Positions 7,950 through 14,582 of a DNA stretch of 15,893 nucleotides are shown here, one piece after another. The stretch lies in contig CAZMTT010000027.1 of assembly GCA_964569555.1 (NCBI GenBank), positions 1 to 15,893 of the forward strand, read 5' to 3'. Position 1 is the first letter of the stretch. Each line of letters opens with the position of its first letter. The notes under the pieces were generated by a model. It was not told the origin of the DNA, ran no database searches, and worked only from the letters and a program-made list of their open reading frames with translations. Made by a program: the position numbers and the translations under genes. Source of the stretch: G020353235 sp964569555. GTDB lineage: Bacteria > Chloroflexota > Dehalococcoidia > Dehalococcoidales > JAUYDJ01.

Positions 7950-7980
7950 TTGACACCGTAAATAACGGGAGTGCTATAAT
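7950..7980 (+). promoter_or_regulatory. Promoter of the tRNA-Arg gene
   Basis: A perfect TTGACA (7950-7955) and a perfect TATAAT (7975-7980) are separated by 19 bases, which is longer than optimal. TGC immediately precedes TATAAT, making an extended -10 element that would compensate. The expected start near 7987 is about ten bases before the tRNA. Confidence 0.65.
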
Positions 7981-7997
7981 ATCAACTACTGTATTGT

Positions 7998-8074
7998 GTC
8001 CCTGTAGCTCAGTTGGACAGAGCAGCTGCCTTCTAAGCAGCGGGTCGAGCGTTCGAATCGCTCCAGGGACGCCA
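7998..8074 (+). tRNA. tRNA-Arg (anticodon UCU)
   Basis: A complete cloverleaf can be drawn. The acceptor stem GTCCCTG (7998-8004) pairs with CAGGGAC (8064-8070). The D stem is GCTC/GAGC. The anticodon stem GCTGC/GCAGC encloses the loop CTTCTAA with anticodon TCT at 8032-8034. The T stem GAGCG/CGCTC encloses TTCGAAT. The discriminator is G71 and the CCA end is encoded at 8072-8074. It reads AGA and, by wobble, AGG arginine codons. I found no integrase or attachment-site repeat beside it. A short hairpin (8077-8095) follows directly. Confidence 0.97.
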
Positions 8075-8094
8075 CTTAGCTTCAAATTGAGGCT

Positions 8095-8176
8095 ATCTTA
8101 ACCTCTAGACCCCGGGCAATATCCCCAAGCATTCTACTAAAAGACCAACTGCTTCGTCAAAAATGGAGGTTAAGAT
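8095..8176 (+). repeat. 11-bp inverted repeat able to hide the start of the small ORF
   Basis: ATCTTAACCTC at 8095-8105 is the exact reverse complement of GAGGTTAAGAT at 8166-8176. The right arm covers most of the Shine-Dalgarno sequence of the 40-codon ORF and the first two bases of its ATG. If both arms lie on one RNA, pairing would block translation. The left arm begins at the foot of a second hairpin, TAGCTTCA/TGAGGCTA (8077-8084 and 8088-8095, one G-U pair), right after the tRNA. The two structures share only base 8095 and could stack. The 60-base interval has no reading frame that I recognise. Confidence 0.5.
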
Positions 8177-8297
8177 GGCAGAGAATCTTCAGGAACAACT
8201 CAGTCAGATAATCGAAAACAAGAGCAGAGCAACCCAGCTTGCCAATTTGATCCAGGGCTACCGGCTCTGCGCCCGGACTGAGGGTGTAACAATCTGA
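8175..8297 (+). CDS. Small 40-residue hypothetical protein
   Basis: The ORF has a strong GGAGGT five to ten bases before ATG, which is the main reason to believe it. The peptide starts MAENLQEQLSQIIENK and contains RATQLANLIQGYRLC near the middle. It is polar and predicted by eye to be one amphipathic helix, with a single cysteine and no signal peptide. An in-frame ATG four codons earlier (8163) overlaps the Shine-Dalgarno and is less likely. The gene is on the same strand as the upstream tRNA-Arg, 100 bases behind it, and I see no clear promoter between them, so it may depend on read-through from the tRNA promoter. Its start is within an inverted repeat. I do not recognise a family. A chance ORF is possible. 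Confidence 0.45.
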   Translation: MAENLQEQLSQIIENKSRATQLANLIQGYRLCARTEGVTI

Positions 8298-8313
8298 CGG
8301 ATTGTACAATTTT
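8289..8313 (+). terminator. Weak terminator-like hairpin after the small ORF
   Basis: ACAATC (8289-8294) pairs with GATTGT (8300-8305) around a five-base loop that begins with the ORF stop codon, followed by ACAATTTTC. The stem is short and AT-rich and the T run is only four bases, so it would be inefficient. On the opposite strand no T run follows, so it is unlikely to terminate the permease transcript arriving from the other side. Confidence 0.25.
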
Positions 8314-8342
8314 CAAAAATGACTCAAATGATAAGTTATTTT

Positions 8343-9575
8343 CTATTCAAACCTCAGTGCCTCAATCGGATTGAGTCGGGAGGCATTCCAGGCCGGATAG
8401 AAGCCAAAAAACAGACCGATGCCAAGTGATACCGAAACCGCCAGAATCACGATATCGGCACTGACCAGTGTCGTCATCAGACCCATGCTGTTCACAAAAT
8501 GGGCTACCAGCCAGCCGATTATGACGCCGATGATACCTCCTGCCAGGGTGAGGAAAGCGGCTTCAATCAGGAATTGAATCCAGATGTCATGTTCTTTAGC
8601 ACCCAGTGCTTTGCGGATGCCTATCTCTCTGGTTCTCTCCAGTACCGAGACCAGCATGATATTCATCACCCCGATGCCCCCCACCAGCAGTGAAATGGCA
8701 GCGATAGCGCCTAGAAGGAGGGTCATCGTGCCGGTCGCTTCCGACACAGTTTCGGCTATCTCCTGCATGGACATGATACGAAAATCATCATCGGCGTTAG
8801 AGCCCAGCCGGTGGCGGGTGCGAAGCAGGCTGGTGATTTCCTGCACAACGTAATCTGCCTGCTCTTCGTTGCTCACCGTCAGTTCTATGGAGGATACCAC
8901 GCGCTCGCCCTGGCTGGTTCGCGGCTGGGCGACCATCTGCTGCATGGCAGTCAGCGGAATAAGGACGGCGTCATCGGGAGAGCCGAACATGCCCCCCTTG
9001 CTCTCCAGAACCCCGATAACGCGGACGATGTTGCCGCCCATCCGTATCTGTTGCCCTATCGGGTCGGCATCTCCAAACAGTGTCTCCTTTACCTCAGAGC
9101 CAAGCACGACTACCCTCGTGCCGCGCTGGTACTCGTAATCAGAGAAGAAGGCGCCATACGCAATCTCTAAATTCTGTATATCTTGATACTGCGGAGGTAC
9201 ACCGGTAACCTGGGCATTCATATTTTCACCGCCGACAACCAGCTGTAGCGATGTGGAATAGGTGGGGGCTACCGAATCTACATAGGCGACCTGTTCTGAT
9301 ATTGCCTCGGCATCTTCCTGAGTGAGGGTCTGGACGCTGCCGGCAGCACTTCTGACGCCGCCGAAGGTAAACACGCCGGGGCTGATGGAAATGCGGTCTG
9401 AGCCAAGGGTTTCAATGCGGGAAAGAATATCTGCCTGAGCCCCCCGGCCGATGGACATCAGGCTAATCACGGCGGCGATGCCGATTACAATTCCCAAAAT
9501 GGTCAGGGAGCTGCGGAGCTTATGAGTAATTACCCCGACCCAGGCGGTAGAAAAGGGCTCCAACCACTTCTTCAT
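8343..9575 (-). CDS. MacB/FtsX-type ABC transporter permease
   Basis: The 410-residue inner-membrane subunit belongs to a MacB-like (type VII) ABC system that works by mechanotransmission with a periplasmic or extracytoplasmic adaptor. One membrane segment lies near residues 22-44 (SLTILGIVIGIAAVISLMSIG). A large extracytoplasmic MacB_PCD domain follows to about 280. Three C-terminal helices form the FtsX domain, containing GGIGVMNIMLVSVLERTREIGIRKALGA in two adjoining stretches and ending GFYPAWNASRLNPIEALRFE. Unlike Escherichia coli MacB, the ATPase is a separate gene, immediately upstream and overlapping by ATGA. GGGAGG before the ATG is a strong ribosome binding site. Substrates of such systems include macrolides, peptides, heme precursors and lipids; this one cannot be assigned. 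It is the last gene of the efflux operon. Confidence 0.93.
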   Translation of the reverse strand: MKKWLEPFSTAWVGVITHKLRSSLTILGIVIGIAAVISLMSIGRGAQADILSRIETLGSDRISISPGVFTFGGVRSAAGSVQTLTQEDAEAISEQVAYVDSVAPTYSTSLQLVVGGENMNAQVTGVPPQYQDIQNLEIAYGAFFSDYEYQRGTRVVVLGSEVKETLFGDADPIGQQIRMGGNIVRVIGVLESKGGMFGSPDDAVLIPLTAMQQMVAQPRTSQGERVVSSIELTVSNEEQADYVVQEITSLLRTRHRLGSNADDDFRIMSMQEIAETVSEATGTMTLLLGAIAAISLLVGGIGVMNIMLVSVLERTREIGIRKALGAKEHDIWIQFLIEAAFLTLAGGIIGVIIGWLVAHFVNSMGLMTTLVSADIVILAVSVSLGIGLFFGFYPAWNASRLNPIEALRFE

Positions 9576-10240
9576 ACCTTCTCCTCCCTTTCTACCTGCC
9601 CGTCCTTGATATGGATAATGCGCTGGCAGTGGTGAGCAAGATTAGCGTCATGGGTTATCAGAACTAAGGTGATACCCTGCTCGGCATGCAGAGAGGTGAG
9701 TATGGAGATTATCTCCTCACCGGAGCGGCTGTCCAGGTTGCCGGTAGGCTCGTCGGCCAGAATCAGGGGCGGGTTCTTCACTATCGCCCGGGCAATGGCC
9801 ACCCTCTGCTGCTCTCCTCCGGAAAGCTCGGTGGGGCGGTGATGAGCGCGGTCGGAGAGTCCGACTTTGGTCAGCGCTTCCAGGGCGCGTCTGCGGTCAA
9901 CACCGCCGGCATATCTCAGACCTAGTTCAACATTGGCCAGTGCCGAGAGCCGGGGCAGCAGGTTGAAAGTCTGAAAGACAAAGCCTACCTTCTGCCCTCT
10001 GACCATGGCCAGCTCGCCGCTGCTAAGGCGGCTGACCTCTCTCCCTTCCAAATAGTAGCTACCGGATGTCGGTTTATCCAGGCAACCCATCAGGTTGAGT
10101 ATAGTGGACTTACCCGAGCCGGAGGGCCCCATAATTGCCACCAGTTCGCCCTGCTTGATATGCATGGTTATTCCTCGGAGAACGGTCAGCTCTCTCTTGC
10201 CCATGGGATAGGTTTTGATTATATCGTGTAGCTCAATCAC
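9572..10240 (-). CDS. ABC transporter ATP-binding protein (MacB/LolD type)
   Basis: This 222-residue cytoplasmic ATPase has every expected element. Walker A GPSGSGKST is at 38-46, the Q-loop Gln at 90, the signature LSGGEQQRVAIARA at 139-152 and Walker B LILADEPTGNLD at 159-170 with catalytic Glu164. The H-loop His is at 197 in LITHD. The N-terminal IELHDIIKTYPMG and ELTVLRGI are characteristic of the LolD/MacB branch. The start codon is GTG, with GGGGG eight bases upstream. It overlaps the last eight bases of the membrane-fusion gene and its own stop overlaps the permease start, so the three proteins are almost certainly made together and form one complex. Confidence 0.96.
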   Translation of the reverse strand: MIELHDIIKTYPMGKRELTVLRGITMHIKQGELVAIMGPSGSGKSTILNLMGCLDKPTSGSYYLEGREVSRLSSGELAMVRGQKVGFVFQTFNLLPRLSALANVELGLRYAGGVDRRRALEALTKVGLSDRAHHRPTELSGGEQQRVAIARAIVKNPPLILADEPTGNLDSRSGEEIISILTSLHAEQGITLVLITHDANLAHHCQRIIHIKDGQVEREEKV

Positions 10241-11549
10241 CTCGGTGGCCCCCTACTCCGGGTATTAGCATGGCTCTACCTGGTGAGCCTGGCGGTGTCG
10301 TTGATTCAGTGGCCGTCCCCTGGGGGACAGCTACCTTTTCGCCTTCGCTGAGACCATCAGTTACCTCGGTGTACTGCCAGTTGCTGATACCGGTTGTTAT
10401 GGCGCGCTCCTCAAGGGTGCCGTTCGGCGATACTACCTGGACATAGGTCTGCCCTCCCTGGCCGGTAATCGCCGAGTTGGGGACGAGGAGCACATCGCTT
10501 CTTTCCTCCACTATAATAGTCACGGTGACGGTCAGCCCCTCTCTGAGCTGGAGGTCTTCCGGTGACTCTACTTCGACCTTGACCTCGTAGTTCACCACGC
10601 TTGACTGAATGGTGGCGGTCGGTGAAATGTGAGTAACCTCAGCGGGGAAGGTTAGCCCCGACATGGCGTCCACGCTTACCCGGGCTTTTCCACCCACCGT
10701 TACCGGCAGAATGTCCATTTCGCTTACCAGGATATCCACCTCAAACCGGTCGGGGTCAGCAATTTGCACCGCGACCGTGCCGGTTATTACTTCGTCACCA
10801 CCTTCAACATTCACGCTGGTGACGAAACCATCAAACGGGGCGATGATAAGCGGACTTTTGCTATTGGCTTTATCCAGCGCTTTCTGGGCATCCACCAAGC
10901 CTTTCTGGGCATCCTCAAGACGCCCCTGGGCCAGTTCTGTCTCGAGCTTCTTCACCATTATTTCGGGAACGTCATAGTCCATTATCATGGCATTTAGCTT
11001 GGATTCGGCGGCTTCTAATCTTGACGTGGCATACGCCACTACCGAACTTCCTAGCTCTCTGTCTAGCACATATTCTAGAAATGCTTCGGCATTATCATAT
11101 TCAGCCTGAGCAACTTCAACCTCCGGCCAAGTATATGTACCTTCAGCCTCATCCAGAGCAATCTCGGCATTTTTCAGATTTATCTCTGCCTGGACACGGC
11201 TACGCTCGGCTGAGGCGAGGGCATCTTCCAGAGCGCTAAGCTCGTCATCCCACTCCTCTGTGTCCAGCTTGGCCAGCACCTGTCCCTCCTCTACGATGTC
11301 GCCCTCATCCACCAGAACTGCTTCCACCGCCGCTTCCGGGTAGAAGGTGTCAAAAGCCAGGTCTTCAGTACGGGACAGCGCCAGATTGCCGGCGGCGGTG
11401 ATATCTATGGTCAGGTTACCACTCTGCACCGTGGCCAGCTGGTACTCGGCCGCTTCGGCCTCGCCTGATTCGGAACCGCAGCCGATTACAGTGGCCACGA
11501 GTCCGACCAGAATAAATGTGGTTAAAGTTGTATTTATAATTCTCTTCAC
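10233..11549 (-). CDS. Efflux periplasmic adaptor (membrane-fusion) lipoprotein, MacA/HlyD family
   Basis: The product is 438 residues from the GTG at 11549. That start is preferred because GGAGG lies eight bases upstream, whereas the ATG at 11564 overlaps the GGAGG and has no site of its own. The N-terminus MKRIINTTLTTFILVGLVAT leads to a lipobox VIGC with the modified cysteine at about residue 24. The lipoyl/barrel-sandwich half-motif VDEGDIVEEGQVLAKLDTEEW follows in two adjoining parts near 80-100. A long alanine/glutamate-rich coiled coil covers about 105-230. The second lipoyl half is APFDGFVTSVNVEGGDEV, followed by a beta-barrel and membrane-proximal domain. The C-terminus is rich in Pro, Gly and Thr. 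It would bridge the MacB-like permease to the exterior. A candidate regulator site lies 65 bases upstream of the start. Confidence 0.93.
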   Translation of the reverse strand: MKRIINTTLTTFILVGLVATVIGCGSESGEAEAAEYQLATVQSGNLTIDITAAGNLALSRTEDLAFDTFYPEAAVEAVLVDEGDIVEEGQVLAKLDTEEWDDELSALEDALASAERSRVQAEINLKNAEIALDEAEGTYTWPEVEVAQAEYDNAEAFLEYVLDRELGSSVVAYATSRLEAAESKLNAMIMDYDVPEIMVKKLETELAQGRLEDAQKGLVDAQKALDKANSKSPLIIAPFDGFVTSVNVEGGDEVITGTVAVQIADPDRFEVDILVSEMDILPVTVGGKARVSVDAMSGLTFPAEVTHISPTATIQSSVVNYEVKVEVESPEDLQLREGLTVTVTIIVEERSDVLLVPNSAITGQGGQTYVQVVSPNGTLEERAITTGISNWQYTEVTDGLSEGEKVAVPQGTATESTTPPGSPGRAMLIPGVGGHRGD

Positions 11550-11589
11550 GCTCCCTGCCTCCATTTTTTATTAGTGGGCTAAAAGATTT

Positions 11590-11627
11590 ATTCTAAATTC
11601 AATATGGCATACGAATGTTAAGTAATT
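11590..11627 (-). promoter_or_regulatory. Promoter and candidate response-regulator site of the efflux operon
   Basis: The minus strand carries AATTACTTAACATT (11627-11614), identical over 14 bases to a sequence upstream of the response-regulator gene. TAGAAT (11595-11590) follows the TTAACA after 20 bases and is the likely -10 box. That spacing is three bases longer than in the regulator promoter, so this promoter would need activation. There is no convincing second repeat 11 bases upstream. The leader to the GTG start is about 35 bases. Confidence 0.5.
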
Positions 11628-11668
11628 ATGAAGCCTACCGGTGCCTGCCCGGAATGAGGTGAGTAAGA

Positions 11669-13006
11669 TTAGGCTGCCACCGGGAGGGTAAAACTGAAGC
11701 AACTGCCTTTCCCCGGTTCACTCCGGGCATTGATTTTACCGCCGTGGGCTTCAACCAGGCGCCTGGCGATGGTAAGCCCTAGACCGCTACCACCGGTGGC
11801 TCTGGTGCGGGACTTGTCCACCCGGTAGAAGCGCTCGAAGATATTGGGCAGGTCCTCGGGGGGGATGCCTTCACCGGTATCGGTAACACTTACTTCCACC
11901 CAGCTACCCCACTGCCTTGCTGCCACTGTTATGCTGTCGCCTTTGCCAGTATGGACGATGGCGTTTTCCAGGAGGTTACGCAGGACCTGACCAATCCGCT
12001 GGGAATCAATATTTACCAAAGGCAACTTATCAGGCAGGTCAGAGGCTATTGATACGCCTTTGGTAGCTGCCTGGGCTTGCACCGAAGCCGCTGTCTTTTG
12101 GATTAACTCGCCGATATTTTTTGATTGGCGGTTGAGTTTCAGTGCGCCTGCCTCAGCTAGGCTCAGCTCCTGGAGGTCATCAATCAGTCGTGATAGCAAA
12201 GTCGCTTCTTCTTCAAGGGAGCGGATAGTCTCTGAATCCGGCTGCTTTACCCCGTCGCGGACTGCTTCTAGGTAACCCTTGAGGTTGGACAGCGGAGTCC
12301 GCAGCTCGTGGGCGACATCGGCGGTCATACTCCGCCGCAGCTGCTCGGCTCGCTCTAGGTCGCTAGCCATTGAGTTAAAGGCTTGAGCTAGCTCCCCCAT
12401 TTCGCCTTTATCTTTGAGCTGGACTCTTTGCGATAAATCTCCCTGCCCCAACTGTCTGGCGGCCAGGGTAAGAACTTTGACCGGTGTTGAGATTCGGCGT
12501 GATAGAAAGAAGGTGAATAAGAGCGCAATAGCCACCGCCAGTAGCGCACCCCAGATGAGAAAACGGCCTATTGCCTGGGAGAACCCGAGCGGTGAAGGGA
12601 AATCGGTCAATGGTTCAGGGCTGATGTAGAGGATGCCGGCGGTGCCTCCTGCCCATGGCGGTGATACCGGCATGCCCGGTACGTCAAGATGGTACGGCTC
12701 CCCTAACAGCTCTCCCTGAGAATCAGCAACTACCACCCCGCTAGTGTCAGTGAGTATGATTCTGTGGCCGTAGAGGCTACCCCACTGCTCCACGTAGGAT
12801 TGAATTCCCTCCCAGTCCCCCTGCTGGCGGTAATAACGGTGCAGCTCGAATACTACCCGGCTGAAGCGTGCCTGCTCGCTTCTTTCCAAGAAGCGGCGGG
12901 TTTCACCTCCAGCAGTCTGGCTTACGAAAAAATATACGGCGCCCACGGCCACCAGTATTACCAGCGTGAAGGCCATTAAGAGACGAAATCGCAAACTGTG
13001 TATCAC
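11669..13006 (-). CDS. Sensor histidine kinase (BaeS/PhoR-like)
   Basis: The product is 445 residues from a GTG at 13006. This start is chosen because AGAGGTG four bases upstream is a good ribosome binding site and it lies one base after the response-regulator stop; a longer frame from 13039 would overlap that gene. Transmembrane helix 1 is about 8-28. An extracytoplasmic sensor domain of some 120 residues follows, and helix 2 is about 149-168. A HAMP domain (170-221) leads to the phosphoacceptor helix with MTADVAHELRTPLSNLKGY, placing the phosphorylated histidine near residue 233. The ATP-binding domain has its N-box at NLLENA (344-349), G1 DTGEGI (376-381) and G2 GGSGLGL (405-411). All catalytic motifs look intact. 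It should phosphorylate the adjacent OmpR-type regulator. The signal is unknown; the neighbouring efflux genes suggest envelope stress. Confidence 0.95.
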   Translation of the reverse strand: MIHSLRFRLLMAFTLVILVAVGAVYFFVSQTAGGETRRFLERSEQARFSRVVFELHRYYRQQGDWEGIQSYVEQWGSLYGHRIILTDTSGVVVADSQGELLGEPYHLDVPGMPVSPPWAGGTAGILYISPEPLTDFPSPLGFSQAIGRFLIWGALLAVAIALLFTFFLSRRISTPVKVLTLAARQLGQGDLSQRVQLKDKGEMGELAQAFNSMASDLERAEQLRRSMTADVAHELRTPLSNLKGYLEAVRDGVKQPDSETIRSLEEEATLLSRLIDDLQELSLAEAGALKLNRQSKNIGELIQKTAASVQAQAATKGVSIASDLPDKLPLVNIDSQRIGQVLRNLLENAIVHTGKGDSITVAARQWGSWVEVSVTDTGEGIPPEDLPNIFERFYRVDKSRTRATGGSGLGLTIARRLVEAHGGKINARSEPGKGSCFSFTLPVAA

Positions 13007-13007
13007 T

Positions 13008-13691
13008 TTACACCTCTGAGAACTTGTAACCAGCTCCATACACCGTCTTTATGTATCTGGGTTTTCGGGGGTTCGGTTCCAGCTTTCGACGCAGATTGAG
13101 GACATGGACATCGATGGTGCGGTCAAATCCCTCAAAATCATAACCGAGTGCTTTTTCAATAAGCTGGGCGCGGCTAAAAACGCGGCCCGGTTCCCTGGCC
13201 AGAACCCCCAGCAGCTTGAATTCAACCGTGGTGAGACTGAGGGGTTTCCCGGCCAGAGTGGCTTCATGTCTGAGAAAGTTAATATTGAGCTGACCGTGTT
13301 TGATTTCTTCAGGACCGCGCTCTCCGGGAAAGCGTCTGAGGACGGTTCTCACTCTGGCCGCCAGTTCCCGGGGGCTGAAGGGCTTGGTCATGTAGTCATC
13401 CGCACCTAAATCCAGGCCGGTTAGCTTGTCTTGGTCAGTAGTCTTGGCGGTAAGCATAATAATCGGCACATCGGATTCTGTCCGCAGAGTACGGCATACT
13501 TCAAGTCCATCAACCCCGGGCAGCATCAGGTCGAGCACAATGAGGTCAGGATGGCCTTCCCGAGCCAGGCGCAGGGCTTCAGTGCCATCATAAGCAGTCA
13601 GGACACGGTAGCCATCACGGTTGAGATATAGTTTGACCAGCTCTACCGTTTTTTGGTCATCGTCCACTACCAGGACTTTCTTACCGGCCAT
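13008..13691 (-). CDS. OmpR/PhoB-family response regulator
   Basis: This 227-residue cytoplasmic transcription factor has an N-terminal receiver (1-120) and a C-terminal winged helix (about 130-225). The receiver contains VVDDD (8-12), phosphoacceptor Asp54 in LIVLDLMLPGVDG, the TAK switch threonine at 81 and Lys103 in MTKPFSP. The DNA-binding domain has LTTVEFKLLGVLAREPGRVFSR in two adjoining parts, RTIDVHVLNLRRKLE with the recognition helix, and a closing YIKTVYGAGYKF wing. AAGGA six bases before the ATG is a good site. The gene is followed after one base by the kinase gene. Upstream are two TTAACA repeats 11 bases apart, the spacing expected for a tandem OmpR/PhoB dimer site, so it probably controls itself. 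The same sequence recurs before the efflux operon. Confidence 0.96.
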   Translation of the reverse strand: MAGKKVLVVDDDQKTVELVKLYLNRDGYRVLTAYDGTEALRLAREGHPDLIVLDLMLPGVDGLEVCRTLRTESDVPIIMLTAKTTDQDKLTGLDLGADDYMTKPFSPRELAARVRTVLRRFPGERGPEEIKHGQLNINFLRHEATLAGKPLSLTTVEFKLLGVLAREPGRVFSRAQLIEKALGYDFEGFDRTIDVHVLNLRRKLEPNPRKPRYIKTVYGAGYKFSEV

Positions 13692-13717
13692 CTTAAATCC
13701 TTAATCATCACTAACCT

Positions 13718-13757
13718 ATTCTATTATGTTATAACGCAAATGTTAAGTAATTGTTAA
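13718..13757 (-). promoter_or_regulatory. Promoter of the two-component genes with tandem TTAACA operator
   Basis: On the minus strand two TTAACA repeats (13757-13752 and 13746-13741) are exactly 11 bases apart. The proximal copy doubles as the -35 box, 17 bases from TAGAAT (13723-13718). Fourteen bases here (13739-13752) are identical to the site at 11614-11627. The repeat unit and helical-turn spacing resemble PhoP/PhoB-type boxes. The leader to the regulator ATG is about 20 bases. Confidence 0.6.
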
Positions 13758-13796
13758 TTTTACTGTTTTCATCTTACTGCTGGCCGGGCAAAGTAA

Positions 13797-13826
13797 AGGC
13801 GAGAGGGGGAATACCCCCTCTCGCCT
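13797..13826 (-). terminator. Intrinsic terminator of the small exported-protein gene
   Basis: A perfect 13-bp stem (13797-13809 with 13814-13826; core GGCGAGAGGGGG) closes a four-base loop. On the minus strand it is followed by TTTACTTT, an interrupted T tract. It lies 40 bases after the stop of the exported-protein gene and separates that gene from the regulator promoter. This is the most stable simple hairpin I found in the window. Confidence 0.85.
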
Positions 13827-13865
13827 GGGAATGTTCAGCTAGAGTTTCGGTGCTGAACCGGTCAC

Positions 13866-14294
13866 TTATTCGGCGGGGGCACAGGGACCACCAAAGCCAC
13901 GCATGCCACCCTTCCCGGGGAAAGCGCCCTGAGCGCGGAAGCCAAATTCAAAGGGGACATCAGGTCTGGCTCCCCACCAATCTTGCAGCTCATCGGCCTG
14001 TTCCTGGGTTATCCTGCCCTGTTCTACCATCTTCTGAAGGCGGTTTTGCTGGGCTTCAGCCCGCATTTCGTCCCGCGCCTGGGCAAAGGCGGCTTCTAAC
14101 GCCTCCGGGTCGATACTGTCGCCGGTGTTATCCTGGTAGATCTCGCAGACTCTATCCAGCGTAGCTTCGTGTCCCGCCCCAGGCTGGTTGTCGTCGCTAT
14201 CACTTGTCTGAGCAAGGACTACCCCGCCAATGGTTCCCACCAGTATCACGGCTGCCAGTACGGCGGCAATGATAAACTTCTTGCTTCGCCACAT
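13866..14294 (-). CDS. Small exported protein of unknown function
   Basis: The product is 142 residues. A positively charged start (MWRSKK) and a hydrophobic segment (7-28) ending VVLA-QT look like a cleavable signal peptide, or a single membrane anchor. The mature part is acidic then helical, with a charged RDEMRAEAQQNRLQKMVEQG region and an ITQEQADELQDWW segment. It ends in a Gly/Phe-rich tail closing GGPCAPAE. Cys50 and Cys138 could form a disulfide outside the cytoplasm. The ITQEQADEL-type helix and Gly-rich tail recall small secreted DUF2680-like proteins, which I offer only as resemblance. GGAGG ten bases before the ATG supports the start. The gene forms its own unit, with a promoter at 14323-14362 and a strong terminator, directly upstream of the two-component genes. 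A role as an accessory or stress chaperone of the efflux module is inference. Confidence 0.8.
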   Translation of the reverse strand: MWRSKKFIIAAVLAAVILVGTIGGVVLAQTSDSDDNQPGAGHEATLDRVCEIYQDNTGDSIDPEALEAAFAQARDEMRAEAQQNRLQKMVEQGRITQEQADELQDWWGARPDVPFEFGFRAQGAFPGKGGMRGFGGPCAPAE

Positions 14295-14322
14295 TTCCGT
14301 TTCACCTCCTTATTGTTATCCG

Positions 14323-14362
14323 ATAATGCCATAGTAACAAACAAATATTAAAATCCGGTTAA
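14323..14362 (-). promoter_or_regulatory. Promoter of the small exported-protein gene with diverged regulator repeats
   Basis: On the minus strand TTAATA (14351-14346) is followed after 17 bases by CATTAT (14328-14323), a plausible -35/-10 pair. A second repeat, TTAACC (14362-14357), lies exactly 11 bases upstream of the first. This is the same arrangement as at the response-regulator promoter, with ACTTAAC shared. The similarity is weaker than between the other two sites. Confidence 0.4.
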
Positions 14363-14582
14363 GTCTTTAGAGAGCATTACAGAATATCTCACTGAAAGTC
14401 TTTACTTATATGAGTAAAACCAGAGGTTAGTATGCTGAGTGATATAGTAGTCATAGGTTAACAAAAGCTTGATTTATTACCTAATTGCACTTTCTAGCGT
14501 TTTGTTCACTCGCGTTTTCAAGTCTTGAGAACTGACGCTCCGTAATCCAAATCTAGGCACTTTTTCGGGCTAATTAATGTTT
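14363..14582. other. AT-rich intergenic stretch without a recognisable gene
   Basis: No reading frame with a ribosome binding site, RNA gene or terminator stands out. Two small structures are present: a 9-bp direct repeat AAGTCTTTA at 14361-14369 and 14396-14404, and a TTTACT/AGTAAA palindrome at 14401-14418. Neither has a clear meaning. Confidence 0.4.

Noticed and set aside
7905..7990. Minus-strand promoter for the 218-residue hypothetical gene
   Set aside because: TTGATA with TATTTA is spaced only 15 bases and no better pair is visible, so it was not called.
7864..8085. 73-codon frame on the minus strand beginning MKLSGVPGAIRTLDPLLRRQ
   Set aside because: It is the antisense translation of the tRNA-Arg gene, a known type of false protein, and its lower part overlaps the hypothetical gene in another frame.
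7998..8342. Integration site or mobile element at the 3' end of tRNA-Arg
   Set aside because: I found no integrase gene and no repeat of the tRNA 3' end in the window; the flanking genes look like ordinary chromosomal genes.
14401..14418. TTTACT/AGTAAA palindrome in the intergenic region, considered as operator or terminator
   Set aside because: The stem is only six AT-rich bases, with no T run and no matching copy near another promoter.
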